From Aquanectria penicillioides (taxonomy: Eukaryota; Ascomycota; Sordariomycetes; Hypocreales; Nectriaceae), in the NCBI GenBank assembly GCA_003415625.1, contig PYIU01000006.1, forward strand, positions 2,976,001 to 3,040,000: a stretch of 64,000 nt of DNA, written 5' to 3'. Position numbers and translations under genes: made by a program. Positions 25,014 through 36,800 of the stretch are shown piece by piece (within the stretch, counting starts at the first letter, position 1; each line of letters starts with the position of its first letter). The notes under the pieces were generated by a model, which did no database searches, was not told the origin of the DNA, and saw only the letters and a program-made list of their open reading frames with translations.

Positions 25014-27618
25014 CTATCGCGCAAACACTTTGACGACTCCATCACCGCCTGCACTGACCACCCACTTCCCATCTTGGCTCCACACACACGAACAAATGCC
25101 CTCACCTCGCATTACGCGGTGGCTCGTCACTTCTTGCGTGCATGTGCGCTTCTCTAAGCTCCAGAAACGTAGCGATGCGTCGTGCCCAGCGCTGACCAGC
25201 TCGCGACCGTCAGGGCTGAGAGATAAACTGGAGATGGCATCGGGGTGAGCGACCATGTTGTAAGTACACTGGCCTATCCTTGTATGTTAGTCTTTGAACC
25301 TAGGGACGTATTTCAGGATATCTAGTCGTACCGCTGTTGGCATCGAAGAACCGAATGAAGCGGTCCTCGTGCCCAGAGATGATGGTTCCCTCAACCCCCG
25401 ATCCGGCCATTGAACGGCCTCCTCCGGTTGCCCCGGTACTTGATTCCTCTTCGCCCATATTGTTGCCATGCTGATTTGTTTGGTCTAAGCCTAGTGTTGT
25501 TGCCACAACAGCGTTGACACTGCTCTTGATCGTTCCGTCATATGTCTCTAGGCTGTCCATATTACCGATGCGGTCGCCGGTCCTTGTGTCATAGACGATG
25601 ATGGCCGCATCTGTGTAGGATACAACAAATGACTCCCCAGAGGTACCAAGCGGCGCAATGCAAGTCGGTGTCGCATCTAGGTTATCCGTTCTGGTAATTG
25701 CGTGAATCAGCGTGTGATTGAAAGGCGAGTTTGACGCCGTGGTCGGTTGTGGCGTATTGGAGAAACCACTGCCGGAGCTCATCGAATTACCACGAACTCG
25801 TCCTCCACGGCCAGTCATGGCCCGGTTCGTCCCGGGCTGCGGAGAACTGAGTTGCGGAGGTGCGCTTACTGACCAGAGTCGAACCGTGCCATCGGCAGCA
25901 CCAGAGACGACGAGAATCCGATCAGTACTACCGTAAGGGCTTGAGTTGCCGAAGACAGAGCCCAGAGTGGTGGGAAGAACACACAGAGCCCAAACGGCAT
26001 CCGTATGTCCTTCCAAGGTGGCCTTTGGATCAACCCTGCCCCGTTCCCATACTCTAATGGTTGCGTCTTGGCCACCGGAAAATATCCAGCCATCACCTGT
26101 CGCGCGACCACCCGTGGAGAAACTGGGGGCTGGAGACCATGAGGTCAGACTGAGGACAGCTCCAGAATGACCGCGATGAGTAAAGTTGGCCGTGACATCC
26201 AGATCTGAGGCTCCATTGGCGAGTGACCCTGGGTGGCCATCCAACCGTGGAATATGGAAGCGCTTGATCATGCCATCATCGCCTGCTGTGCAAATCTCGG
26301 GCTCTCCCGGGCTACCACCCCCAGAGAAGATGACGGTTCGTACGGTATCAAGGTGTCCTCTGAGACCAAATCTCAGCTTGAAGCTGCCGCTCTCTGCTTT
26401 TTGTGCGGCATTCAACGCGAGTTCGTGTTCGGCGCTGCGCCTTCTTGACATCGAACCTTTCCTCCGGTGGGAGCCGGCTCCTCGATTCGGAGATTTGGGG
26501 AGATTTTCTGCTGTAGGGAAGACATCGGTATCGGGCCGGTTTGGCTGCGATGTCCCAGGCTCTGGGAATGTGCCTTCAGGAAATTCCCATTCGTCGGACT
26601 CGACCCCCCCAATACGCTTCTCTCTGAGCTCAACAGGATCCTCCATGCCGCCTAGAGTCTCGGCTGCATGGTTGGCCTGTGGGAGGTGCTCCTCGATTGG
26701 CCGGGATGCAACAGAAACCGGCGTAGGCCAATCGTTCGAGTTTTGATACAGCCCAGATTGGTGGTCACCCGAGGACCTAACCATCGGCTGAGGTTGCAAC
26801 TCAGAGTTCTTCGGGGCAAAGTGTGAGGGTCCGGGCTGCGTTGGCGGCGCGTGGTTTGGCGGAGGAACCTGAACATGGTTCTGAGCAGGCCTTGATGGAA
26901 GCTGGAACTGCCTCTCCATCGGCTGGGGGCTGGCATGCCATACGCTTCAGCCTCTCGCAAATCCTCAATCATAGGCAGAGGAGGTGACTCGCGTGGTGGT
27001 TGAGGGTTTGCAGGAGTGATCATCAGATACATAAACTCGGATTGGCACTGGTCGAGGAAAGTTTTGAGATCTTGCCGTTGAGCTTCTTCGTCGCCTCGTT
27101 CGAACTTCTCGCCATCGATGCCATCGACGCCGGGTATCGAGTGATTCTCCATGGAAGCTGGACCAGACGGTGGGTTAGTGCTTTGGTTGAGATCATGCCG
27201 GGGGTCATTGAAAAATGGACTCACATCTTAGCTTCTCCTGGATCTTTGCAGCCCTATCGTTCTTCGCAGCCTCTTCTGCATCAGCTGCGGCAGCGCCCTT
27301 GAGCTCTGCAGCCTGTTCCTTGACCTTGCGCTCGAGGATAGAGACGTATTTCTTGAGGGCGCGTTGGGTAGCGTCAGCCCTCCGAGCCTGTCCCTCGAGG
27401 TTGGCGATGCGACCCTTCATCTCCTGCTTTTCAATCTCCCAGGCATTTCTATCGCGTTCGTGGCGGTGCCATTCTGTCTGCAGAAAGCGCATGACACCCT
27501 GCAGGGTGTATTCGGTGGCCTGGGGCAGGTTGGAGCCGTTGCCCTGCATCATAGGCCCCATCTCCATGCCTCCAACGCCGTTGCCAGCATTTGGGCCCAT
27601 CGCGGCGCGGCTGCTCAA
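25014..27618 (-). CDS. pro11: striatin homologue, STRIPAK scaffold (PRO11/StrA type)
   Basis: Striatins are the regulatory B''' subunits of PP2A in the STRIPAK complex. In ascomycetes PRO11/StrA is needed for cell fusion and fruiting-body development. The N terminus carries the diagnostic segment [18 protein letters not shown] followed by an acidic/basic coiled coil (about residues 35-130). A long low-complexity linker follows, then seven WD40 blades, e.g. [30 protein letters not shown], and a C terminus [11 protein letters not shown] that is the usual striatin ending. Exons: 27,618-27,225; 27,157 onward; a large exon ending at 25,332; and 25,273-25,014. Introns of 67 bp and 58 bp are clear. 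Between about 26,989 and 26,929 the frame must change by one base: either a 59-bp intron with a weak GTCACC donor, a longer intron, or a missing base in the G5 run at 26,925-26,929 (see findings). The protein is about 806-826 residues. Confidence 0.9.
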
Positions 27619-28680
27619 TTGGGCGGGTGCATGGAGAGTGAGCGACTATGAGGAGAGAAGCGTGTCGGACAAGCTCGCGGGCAGGATGGCGGGCTGCCGG
27701 TAATTGTTCTGCGACGCACGATACGACCTTCGCGAGGAAGAGAGGGCTGGCGTTGGACCTGGCGGGCTAAGAAATGTTAGGTTGGAGGTTATCTCTCTGA
27801 AGAGCGAATTCGTATCGGTGTATCTCGTTCAGTAGCGGTCAACGGTCCAGCGTGGTGCAGGTAGGGGGGATGGGAGGGTGAAGGTGGTGATGGAGATGGA
27901 GATCCTTTTTGCTGCGAAAGCTCCAGCCAGGTGTCTCTCTTTCTGCTGAGGTGTGTTGGTGCTATGGCTTGTGCTGTAACTGCTCCTTGCTTGCCGCCCG
28001 CTGAAATTTGGTCCAATCACCGAGGCCCTTGGCTTGAAATAAGGCTCCAAGGCATCAACTTTGGCCAACACTTGGTGAGGCAGGCAACGCAAGCGATGCC
28101 CCTGTATCCCGCTATTAGCCCCGTGAAGCCCTGTAGACGTCCCGGGCGAGTACCTGGCGAGTCCCCGAAGAGTTAGACTCCAAGCCCGTTGGCTCCTTCA
28201 ATAGGTTGCACACGTTACCCGATGGAGTCGACCCCGACCAACAAATCAATGAGAATCACACCAGCAAGCAAGGGTCTGCCGGGTTTTGGGCTTCAAATAC
28301 GCAGCGTGAGGGGATAACTTGATTGCTGATAATAGTCTGCTCTCATTGGGTGAGGATGGCTTTGACTTCAAGACCTCTTTGGCTTCTTTCTTCACTCCTG
28401 GACCCGCTAATCCCGCCACGTGCCGCCCATCTCCTCTTTGCTTCCCATTTATAACAGAACATGGATTACATGAGAAACAGAGACTCTTATTGTCCGATTC
28501 AATAGAACTAGTCCCACAAGACACTAAGGCGCCACTCCCTAATGACTGGAAGAAACGCGAACCCAATGCCGGTACCGACAGCCATCATTCAACACAATAT
28601 ATCCACCATTTAGAATTCCAACTCCTCAACCTCCATCCCACATCCCATACACGTTTTCACCGTCATTCCATCCGCGTTCT
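27619..28680. other. intergenic, probable long 5' leader of striatin gene
   Basis: About 1 kb between the striatin start and the rad14 stop. Short frames occur on both strands, but none shows a domain or consistent splicing. The part near 27,619 is likely promoter and leader of the striatin gene, which reads leftwards; the part near 28,680 is the 3' flank of rad14. Confidence 0.5.
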
Positions 28681-29862
28681 CTATCGTCCTCCCCACTCGT
28701 GCACATGTTTTCCACCTCCTATCACATCCCCAAACTTGCTTGCGCTAGACTTACTCAAAGTCCCGGCCTGCCGCCGGAACGCATCTGTGCGCGTCTTGCG
28801 CTTCAAGTCCATCAGCTTCTCTTTGAACTTGGCTTCTTTGCGAGCCTTCTTTTGCGTCTCCCTCCGCTCGTACTCGGCGTCCAGTGCATCTGCAGAGCCC
28901 CATTTCGTTTTGATGGCGTATGCTTCTACTTGACAGCGCAGGAACAGCATCATGTCGTGCCAATGCGATTTGTGAGGATTCGGTTTCGAAAGGTGAGGAA
29001 GGAGCTCAGGATCTCGCAGCTCAGCTGCCCAATGTTAGCAAACGAACCATTTGCAACCCGCATCAACTCACGGTCTGTGAGAAGGTAATCCTCCTTGCAC
29101 TCAGTCTTGGTCAACAGAGAATACTTCTCAGGAAACTTCTCCTTGCACTTAGCGCAAACGCATAAGTGGAATACCTCTTCCCAGACAAAGTCGATCTCCA
29201 AACTTCTGCATTCCCGACACTTTTTGCGTTTCTCATCATCGACCAACACACTGAGCCCAGGTTCGAAAGGTCCTGATTTTTGCCTCTTCAAATTTCGGAT
29301 CAACTGCAACCGCTCCCACTCCTCTACGCTCATATGCTTCGGCCTCTGGGTCTGTTCAGCCTGGCCGGGCTTTCTTCCGGCGAGAGCGAGGTTGTGAGGG
29401 TCATCTTCAGTAGTAAGAAAACCACCCTTTGTATCCGTCATGGCGCTCATGTTGTAATCGACAAACTTGGTAAATTTGCGTGCAGGCCGGAGAGTCTCTT
29501 CGTTGCCCTTGTTGCGCCCATCTCGGTTCGTTCCTAACGAGCTATCGCCGGCTGATATCGAGCTACACGGTCGCTTCCTGGCCGTTGACCTGCTGATGTG
29601 GACGTTATCCATGGGCACAAACCCGGCGGCCGATTTCGGGATCTGAGGTTCATTTCCGGTTGCACGCTGTCGAGCTTCACGCTGGTCTCGAAGCGCTTTC
29701 GCTCGAAGCCGGTTCTCCTCCTGCGTGCCGTATCAGCCTGGGATTCTCGGTAGTATATGCATAAGGCTCGAGACCTACTATTCGCCTTGTGACTTCGGGC
29801 GTGGGTGGCGAAACGACCCGGGAAGGTTTCGATACCGCTGGCGGTGTGCACGCACGTTCCAT
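28681..29862 (-). CDS. rad14: XPA-type DNA damage-recognition protein Rad14
   Basis: XPA/Rad14 verifies damage and assembles the preincision complex in nucleotide excision repair. Three exons: 29,862-29,779, 29,720-29,072 and 29,024-28,681, with introns of 58 and 47 bp; the product is 358 residues. The zinc finger is plain: CREC then 17 residues then CAKC, the same C-X2-C-X17-C-X2-C spacing as human XPA. Next come KYSLLTKTECKEDYLLTD and, across the second splice, DPELRDPELLPHLSKPNPH and the HWHDMMLF segment typical of XPA C domains. A basic helix follows. The start was placed at the ATG before ERACTPPAV because the resulting TPPTPEVTRRI leader splices in frame to LRAKALRDQREA, a segment fungal Rad14 proteins share. 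Confidence 0.93.
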
Positions 29863-30439
29863 GATGACGGAATGAGCAAGAGAGGGGTATTGAGACCTGA
29901 CTTTTGTCGGTCGCCGCCCTAGCACACAGATGGGAAACGTGAAAAAATATGGCGATGCTAGCAAGCATCGTCAATCAAGATGTAGTGGAGGGGGAGATCG
30001 CGGCGGTGCACATGTCACCAATTAACGCGAGAAAACGTGACCTCGTCTCCCCATATCCAAATCCGGTACAGCCGTGCCGTTCAGATTCACTGGACACTCA
30101 CTCAGCTAGCGATGGCTGACTTTTCAATCGCAAGAAAAAAAAACTTACGTCAGGTCCTATTTGGATGATTCAATCACATGCTAATAGACAGTGAGGCTTA
30201 TTCCATATACACTTATGCTAGTCGTTGATTAAAACATTCCAGTCATCTATTGACGTATTGAATTAGATGTGAATTATGGATCGGGCGGTTGGAGATCAAT
30301 GAAACAACGTTTCGTCAAGTCACTGACAGAGGTATCGTACAATTAAGGTCTACAGTTGCAACCCCCTCATACAAATTACCACGTAAGAAGGTCTGTCATA
30401 AAAAAAACGCAGACACCTTCCTCATTTGGTAGGCCCATT
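29863..30439. other. intergenic between pho88 3' end and rad14 start
   Basis: No gene is seen. Both neighbours read leftwards, so this holds the rad14 promoter on the left part and the pho88 3' UTR on the right part. Confidence 0.5.
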
Positions 30440-31261
30440 TTACTCCTCCTTGGCACCACCGCGGCCGGCGCGCTCAGCAGCCTCGACAGCCTTCTTGTCG
30501 CTCTGGGCGGGACCACTCTGCATAGCGCTCATGAAGCCCTGGGGCTGCTTGAAGGGGCGCTTGAGGTCACCTGAGGCGGGTTGGCCCCAGAGATGGATCT
30601 TCACAATATTGGCCTCGAAGGCACTCTTGAGAGGGATGATGCTTTGGATGAGGAGAGGGTTGGTATAGCGGAGGTAGAGGTGCATGAATGCCATCATAAC
30701 GACGCCCATGAGTTGACCACGGAAGGCAGTGCGGATCTGCTGGCTGTCATAGGCATGGATGGTGGTGGTGACGAGCTTGCCCTCCTCAGACGAGCCCATA
30801 GGCGCGGGCTCGACATATTTGAGCGTGGTTAGGTCTGTTGGAAATGTGCTATATTAGCATTGATGCAAGAAGGCCAAGGGGAAACATCACAGGGATGTCG
30901 AAGTTTGACGCCGGGGTGGCATGAGGGACATGAGGGACATGTTGGACACGTGCGTACCCTTCTTCTTGTTGATGGCAAGCTGGACGTAAAAGTAGAGACC
31001 GGCAATGATGACATTGCTACCGAGATAGATGGCGCGGATAATGTTGAGGGTCTGCGGGTCATCGAAGGGAATACGCTTGGAGACCTGGGTCATACCAAGG
31101 ATGATGGCGAGGTTGATGCTGTCGTAGAGTCGTTAGCATCGGGACATAGACGTCGAGGATCTGAGGGGTTGAGCCATTCGCGTTGCGCCGCAAGCTGAGA
31201 GTCGAGGGTCGCGTCAGAGGGGAGGGAGATGTGCTTACATTTGAGGGCTGATGCCGGCCAT
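30440..31261 (-). CDS. pho88: Pho88/Snd3 ER membrane protein
   Basis: Pho88 (Snd3) is a small ER membrane protein of the SRP-independent targeting route, first described for its effect on phosphate uptake. Exons 31,261-31,239, 31,118-30,958 and 30,834-30,440 give 192 residues, close to the family length. The 23-nt first exon encodes MAGISPQ. The body shows NLAIILGMTQVSKRI, a membrane helix around RAIYLGSNVIIAGLYFYV, then DLTTLKYVEPAPMG and the signature stretch FMHLYLRYTNPLLIQSI, followed by KIHLWG and GDLKRPFK. The tail is Ala/Gly/Glu-rich. Introns are 120 and 123 bp, longer than the neighbours' average, and both give consistent phases. Confidence 0.93.
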
Positions 31262-32403
31262 TTTGTTGAAAAAAAAAAAAAAGAAGCACCAGAGAGGGAT
31301 ACGTGGGGGTGGAAGAAAGAAAGCGGTGCAGAAAGAGAAAGAAAAAATAAACTGAAGGATGTCGTTGTGCAAGGTGGAAGAAAAGGACAAAGGGTCACAA
31401 CGGAAATGGGCAACCTTTGTGGAATAATAAGGTGCCCGGATGTCTTGCTGGCCTTTGTGCCACAAGCCCTCGCTGAGTGGCTCTGAGACGTGTGGCTGTG
31501 GACCGTGCAAATATCGGGCTACACTTGGTGGAGAACCAATTTTGGGGGGTGGTGGTAAGCCTGAAGGCCCTAGCAGAGGTGTGCTTTGGGCTGTCCAGGG
31601 TCGTGAAGCAGCTCGATTTGAACCATTCGGTATCAAGTATCTGGATGTTATCAAGTGGATAGTGATGGTGCTTTATTTTTCTGCCAGTTTCTCATCGCTT
31701 CCATCACGGCTGTTCATTTTACCATTGACCCCTGTTCCCAAAATTCTCATTTACCTCAACCTCTTACTCTCTCTGAAAGGGGTTAGCTGTTCGTTTCTGC
31801 CCGCTGTTGAATTGATTTCCGGCTTATAACTCTCAAACCTTGACCTCGCCTCTTTTGATGTTTCCAATTTGCTTGTGGCGCACACCTCTGGAACTTACCT
31901 CAATTATCTCGCCTCCCTCGTCGGTTCGCAAGGAGGTAGTGATACTAGGTTCGCGTTTTCCAATACCGTCTTTGATTGATACCCCTCTCATTAGTTCTTT
32001 GTGAAGAATGTTGGTCGCGCCCGAACAATCTTCATCCCCCGCATTGACAAAACAGGACACAATTTTGTGTCCTGGTGGTTATTCTTTTGTATTGTTCCCC
32101 ACACCTGGCCGTGTTCGGTATTCCTTACAGATCAAATTTCATTTCCATTGCCCGAGCTCATCTCCAAGTCACTAGTCTTTGATCCAAGGTGCATTGTTGT
32201 TGTTGTGTTCAATAGGAAGAAATTGCGAGAACTATGCTATCTCGTCCAACGAGCATGACATATTTAAGCCAACCACCGAGATGAGTCGAAGTCGCTTTTT
32301 CGATGCATACCGTCAGAGCAATATATTTCAGCAACACTCCGCCATCGATTTGAATAGATGACAAAACAGGACGACATGTCCCTTTTCCCTAAATTTGACA
32401 CTG
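31262..32403. other. intergenic, possible 5' part of the next broken gene
   Basis: An A14-type run begins next to the pho88 start at about 31,268. No clear coding segment is seen to about 32,280. From 32,281 a short frame of 26 codons (starting MSRSRFFDAY) stands in the same frame as the next gene but ends in TGA at 32,359. It also contains a good splice acceptor (tatatttcag) at about 32,331, so it may equally be intron. Confidence 0.4.
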
Positions 32404-33091
32404 ATGAGCACTCCAAGAGATGTTCCAGATCTTGCAGAAACGAAAGAGGGCGTTATAGATCTAGCCGATCCTTTGACCACTGCCTACGACCGCCAAAGGA
32501 GTTGCGTCATCAGTTTGATCAGGCCCAGACGAGGTGGTACGGGCAATACCAAGACAATTGTCAGATGCCGGGTCAAGCATCATCCTACAACACCTATGGT
32601 ACTTACATTTGGCCTCTTGAGACTGGAGGACAGTATCGGACCATGGATCCTACTGGTTGTCGGTGCTCCTGTTGTCCTCATCCATCCAGAGTGTCTCAAG
32701 ATCACAGCAAGTATCGCCATTCCTGCGATGCAAGTGCCGCAGACCGGTCTTGTGACTCAAATCAGCGAGCTGAACCATTTCGTCTCCCGCCGAATTATGA
32801 CTACCAGGGCCAGAGGCTTCCACGGGGCAATTTCTCATTGAAGTAGTGGACAACTCAGGCGGGCTACTGCAGCATCGGTACGGTCATCGTTATCCGCTTG
32901 CCTTGTCAGCCAGCGCGCCCACGTCGACCGCCATGACGTTCTTGGCCCCCGACAAGCATCATGCCAAGGTTATAGTCCACTGGAATGATGGATACAAAGA
33001 GCCGTTAGATGATAAAGTCTCCCTAGAGGAAGTTAGACGCTTCGGGAAGTATCTTGAAGTCAAGGGGAGTAAACGAGTTCACTGGGAGTAG
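32404..33091 (+). pseudogene. unrecognised protein, frame broken at a G4 run
   Basis: I do not recognise the family. One frame runs from ATG 32,404 to TGA 32,841 with fungal-looking codon use (many GTC, ATC, CTC, AAG, GAG). It encodes a hydrophobic middle (around PWILLVVGAPVVLIHP) and ends shortly after SRRIMTTRARGFHG. A second frame with equally good codon use continues from the same point to TAG 33,091; it starts QFLIEVVDNSGG and ends LEVKGSKRVHWE. The two join exactly if one G is removed from GGGG at 32,824-32,827, giving about 228 residues. Nothing like a donor/acceptor pair explains the shift. A competing frame with ATG 32,358 is also open through 32,846 but has worse codon use. The break is either a real disabling mutation or a sequence error. 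Confidence 0.45.
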
Positions 33092-34890
33092 ACGGGGCGA
33101 GGCAGAGCAGGGCTTGGGAGAAGGCGATGGATTGGGAGGAGAACAAGGCGGTGCAATTACCCACATCAAGTGGTGCAGCTGTGCATTTGAAGGAGCCGAG
33201 ACGAAACGGAAGCTGGGCAAGAATAGAACCGAGTAAGACAGAGACACAGTAATGGCACAAGGATAGACACATCGACTCGACGTTGCATGAGCCGTTCGGA
33301 CCGAGCAAAGTGAAGCGATTGACAGTCTGCCTAGCCACCCCTCCTCGTTCCTCCGCCATTTTGGCCTCACGAACCGTGGGCCAAGAAGAGGCACCACACG
33401 AGGCTGAACAAGTACCGCCGCATTGCCCTGATGATACGAGCCCCGTGTCGACCAACAATCGACTCACAACCCTGGCAGAAACGGGTAAAAAGCGGCCACC
33501 CCTTCTTTCCCCAGGGCACGTGTTCTATCTCGAGGACGTGTGGATCACACCCCAGGAGGTTGCAGAGCTAGGGGCTGTTGTCCGAATCAGGGCACGACAC
33601 TTGCTTGTATTGGGAAGCGCTGGGGGGGTGGAACCCATACCGTAACTCTTACACGGACCCCAAAAAAGAGACAATCACTGCATGCACACATGCATGCATG
33701 CAGATGCCCATCCAGTGAGCGGGAATGCGGGAGCGGACAAACCCTTGCATGTCTCTGGATTTGTCTGCGGAGTGACTCAAAAGATTTGCTGCGGATGGGA
33801 TGGTGCCATGTTGGACCAGAAGAACATCGGCCGGCCGGCACCAGTGTGGAACTGTGGATGCTTTTGCCTAGAATCCGCGGACGCTTGCGCTTGTCGGTTG
33901 TAAATTGCAACTTTGAGGACCAGGCTTGGTTAATACCCATGGCCGTGTTAACCCTGATATAGTTGCGGGTTATGCGTTTAGCAGACAGTGGGTGGACATG
34001 TAACCGCGCCGCGGGTCACATGAGGAGGCGCTTCATTCCCAATGTCTTGCTGAGTGTCAATTACTCTCGTTTTGGTCAGATGCGGTGATTTCTGTACACG
34101 TTGGGAGCCATGATTATTAGGCGACGGTTGGCCGATGATGGGAACCAAGCCATGGCCGCACGGCCCAGTGCTTATGGAGGGACAATTCGGATATGGCAGA
34201 AGGTAAAGAGGAAGGGCGAGAAGAAAAAGCAAAAAGGAAACAGGCTCTTTGTCTGCTCTGTCTATCTGTATGGAATCTCGGTATGGCTGATGGTGATGAC
34301 AATTGATAGGCACAGCCTCCGCCCGCCTGCTCGTCTGTGCAAAACTCGAATCTCTTTCCTCATTTGAATATGCAGGGCGAAACCGGTAATGTCCAAACCC
34401 AGACCAAGCCATAGTTAGAGACCAGACGTACCATAGCATCATGACACATGCTTCACATTAATGTCTGTCTGGACAACTGATCCCAGCCCTGCTCCAGGCA
34501 CGACAGTGGGGAAACGCCCGTCCATCCACGGGTCCCTGTCGCCCGGGACAAGCCCAAGCGCCCGCCTACAAGTCCAAGCCCACCCTACGTTACAGAGCTA
34601 AGTCAAAGTCGGTGCAAACAGGGCAGGGCAGCGGCGGGGCAAGTCAAAGGCAAGGCAAGGTAGGGCACGGCTAGCCTAAGATTGATCAAGTGCATAGTAT
34701 CAGGAAAAAGGCCCAAGATAGCTTCATTGGACTCTTTCGGCAATTTGAGTAAATGACTCTTCGGTCGGTGGTCGTGTGGCCTTTGGGGGCATCGTATTTC
34801 ACCCCGACGGGCCTGCAAGATGCTGCCGCTATTTCGTACATGGCTACCGAACATGCCGTATACTGTACAGCACCGTACCTCGAGAACAAG
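33092..34890. other. intergenic, no gene seen
   Basis: Frames of 60-150 codons occur on both strands but overlap each other, lack recognisable domains and show no consistent splicing. There are repeated short words such as tgcatgcatgcatg near 33,690 and a purine-rich stretch near 34,200. Confidence 0.45.
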
Positions 34891-34926
34891 CCACCACCAC
34901 CACCACCACCACCACCACCACCACCA
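34891..34926 (+). repeat. (CCA)12 microsatellite
   Basis: Twelve perfect CCA units followed by a CA-rich tail. It lies in non-coding DNA. The His, Pro and Thr runs it produces in translated frames are artefacts. Confidence 0.95.
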
Positions 34927-35869
34927 CTCACACACACCACGTACACACACACCCTCTTGGGTTGTTGGCCTACGTAACAAGGCGCTTCTCAGCCTGTATT
35001 TCTTGCGACGCTCTATTCGCAATTGTCCGATCCGATATGGCGAGCCCGAAGCCAAATGACACCGGTAGTCCTCAGCCCAACCAACCCTTCTTACCCGCTC
35101 CCACGGGCTTGGGACGGTCATGCAGTCAGAGGGAAGGGTCATGGTCGCGCCTCCGGCAACCATGCGAGATTTCGTCACTACACTCAAGTGGACACGAGTG
35201 TCTCTTTGGTGAACCTCCTAACCGTTAGGTAGGTAGACTTTCTGGTGCTAATGGCATATATAGGGAGAGTGCGGAGTAGTAGCGCTGTTGGATTACGTTC
35301 AACTGCAAAGCCGTTGTCGATTGACCGAAATGGGTCCAATCCGAAGCATCCTCCCATAGGCGTTGTTTAGTGCCTACAGCAAAGCTAAAGGGGTAGACTA
35401 CGACGGGGGGCCGGGAGACCGGGCCCCGGTCGGCCTGGTCTGTGTGTCGGCGGGCGATGTGGCACCCCCCCCCAAATCTGTTCTGGCCGACTACAAGACA
35501 GGACAAGACATCCATGGATGGGAGCCTGGAAGCCTGGCGGTGCGGCTCGGCGCGGTACGTCTCCATAGATGAAGTGTGGGTTGGCAACTTGACGGGCGTG
35601 AATGCTACGTGAAGACAGCAGAGGCTATGAACTTTGTCCCCCATGTTCATTGCCGCGGATGCCTATCAATATAAGAAGTGGACGATGACTCTCCATTTCA
35701 AGGCAACTAGCCCAACCACCAGGAACTGTATTTGCATCAAATCTTCCAGTCTTCGATACTCTCTGCCTTATGCTTACATGCCTCGTGCCTTGCGCCTGGT
35801 GGTTTTGCAAAACCCACTCTACACTTATACACAAACCAGTAAGGCTGGCCTTCTCCACCAACCACAGCT
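34927..35869. other. upstream region of the small Zn2Cys6 gene
   Basis: No gene seen. The region includes C9 and G6 runs near 35,405-35,475. The last few hundred bases are the likely promoter and leader of the regulator starting at 35,870. Confidence 0.45.
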
Positions 35870-36800
35870 ATGTTTGGGACCTGGAAGTATGATCCAGAAA
35901 CGGACGAAGTCCAAAGCGTTCGCAACGCCTTTGACCCGGTAACGGCCCGCTCAAGCTCTCACCAAGCTTGTGACCGTTGCCACGAGAAAAAGGTACACAA
36001 TTCAGGCATGCTTGTCTAGCAACGTCGCTTTCTCGCGCCTAGGTCGTGTTGTGGCTTCTCCATTGTGCTCTTACACTTACACGCTTGCACGCACGCCTAC
36101 ACCCACACTTGACTTACACCCACACTTGACTTACACCCAACCCCCCCAACTGCGCCTGCACCAAGCCCCCTTCCACTTTAACGATCTATCCGGGACAAGA
36201 TATGCTAATATTGTGATAAAATAGCTGAGATGCAGTGGGGACAAGAACGGCTGCGAGCGATGTCTTGGTAACAACCTCCGCTGTGAATACACGCGTTCTG
36301 GCACAAAGTCGACCCGCAAGGGAAAGAAAAGCAATAGCAGTCGCAAGTCGACTGAGGAAGATAGCGCAGCTAGCGGATCGGGCTCGAGCTCTCGCCGTGG
36401 CGGCTCTTCTAAGAAGTCGTCAAGCAAGCATCATCACCACCATCATGGACATTCGTCCCGGGCCACAACTTCGGCTCACGAAGAGGGAGGCGTTCTCAGC
36501 CAGTTTGACTTTTCGTCGCTGAGCCCAGAGGATGGCTTCGATTTCTCAGGCGGGACGGAGCAGTACCCGGCGTTGAGCGGTGGCTATGCGGTCCCTGTTT
36601 CGGCGACAGCCTCACAGGGCTACATGCCGACGCAGGTGCACCAGGGTGCCTCAGACGTCAGCCATCAGTCTTGGGACGAGTCGCAATATGCCGAGTACAT
36701 AGCAGCGTATACTCAGCAGCAGCAGGGCTATCCACCTGAAACCTGGGGCGAATATGGCGACTATTCAGGCCACCAGTGGGCACCACATGGTGGTCGGTGA
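35870..36800 (+). CDS. small Zn(II)2Cys6 DNA-binding regulator
   Basis: Two exons, 35,870-35,992 and 36,225-36,800, joined in phase 0 across a 232-bp intron with a good branch (tgctaata), give 232 residues. The binuclear cluster spans the junction: CDRCHEKKLRC then CERC and a last C six residues on, which is the canonical C-X2-C-X6-C-X6-C-X2-C-X6-C. It is followed by a Lys/Ser-rich basic stretch, a run of seven His, then an acidic segment (FDFSSLSPEDGFDF) and a Tyr/Gln-rich C terminus with a short Q run. There is no fungal middle-homology domain, so it is much shorter than typical Zn2Cys6 activators. The acidic/Gln tail may be the activation domain. Target unknown. Confidence 0.85.
36101..36139 (+). 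repeat. 17-bp tandem repeat inside the intron
   Basis: Two exact copies of acccacacttgacttac plus a partial third, within the intron of the Zn2Cys6 gene. The intron is unusually long for this window, and this duplication explains part of that. Confidence 0.9.

Noticed and set aside
26186..26746. Long + strand frame (186 codons) inside the striatin gene
   Set aside because: It lies wholly antisense to WD40 and linker exons with clear homology; a shadow frame in GC-rich coding DNA.
31606..31626. B-box-like GGTTCAAATC on the - strand suggesting a tRNA
   Set aside because: The flanking bases do not form a five-pair T stem and no acceptor or anticodon arm can be drawn.
32358..32846. Alternative frame (162 codons, Cys- and Gln-rich) over the unknown gene
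   Set aside because: Codon use is worse than in the frame starting at 32,404, and that frame continues smoothly into the downstream 33,091 frame; kept only as a competing possibility.
34603..35187. Long - strand frame with a Trp run
   Set aside because: The Trp/Gly run is the (CCA)12 microsatellite read backwards; no domain and no codon bias.
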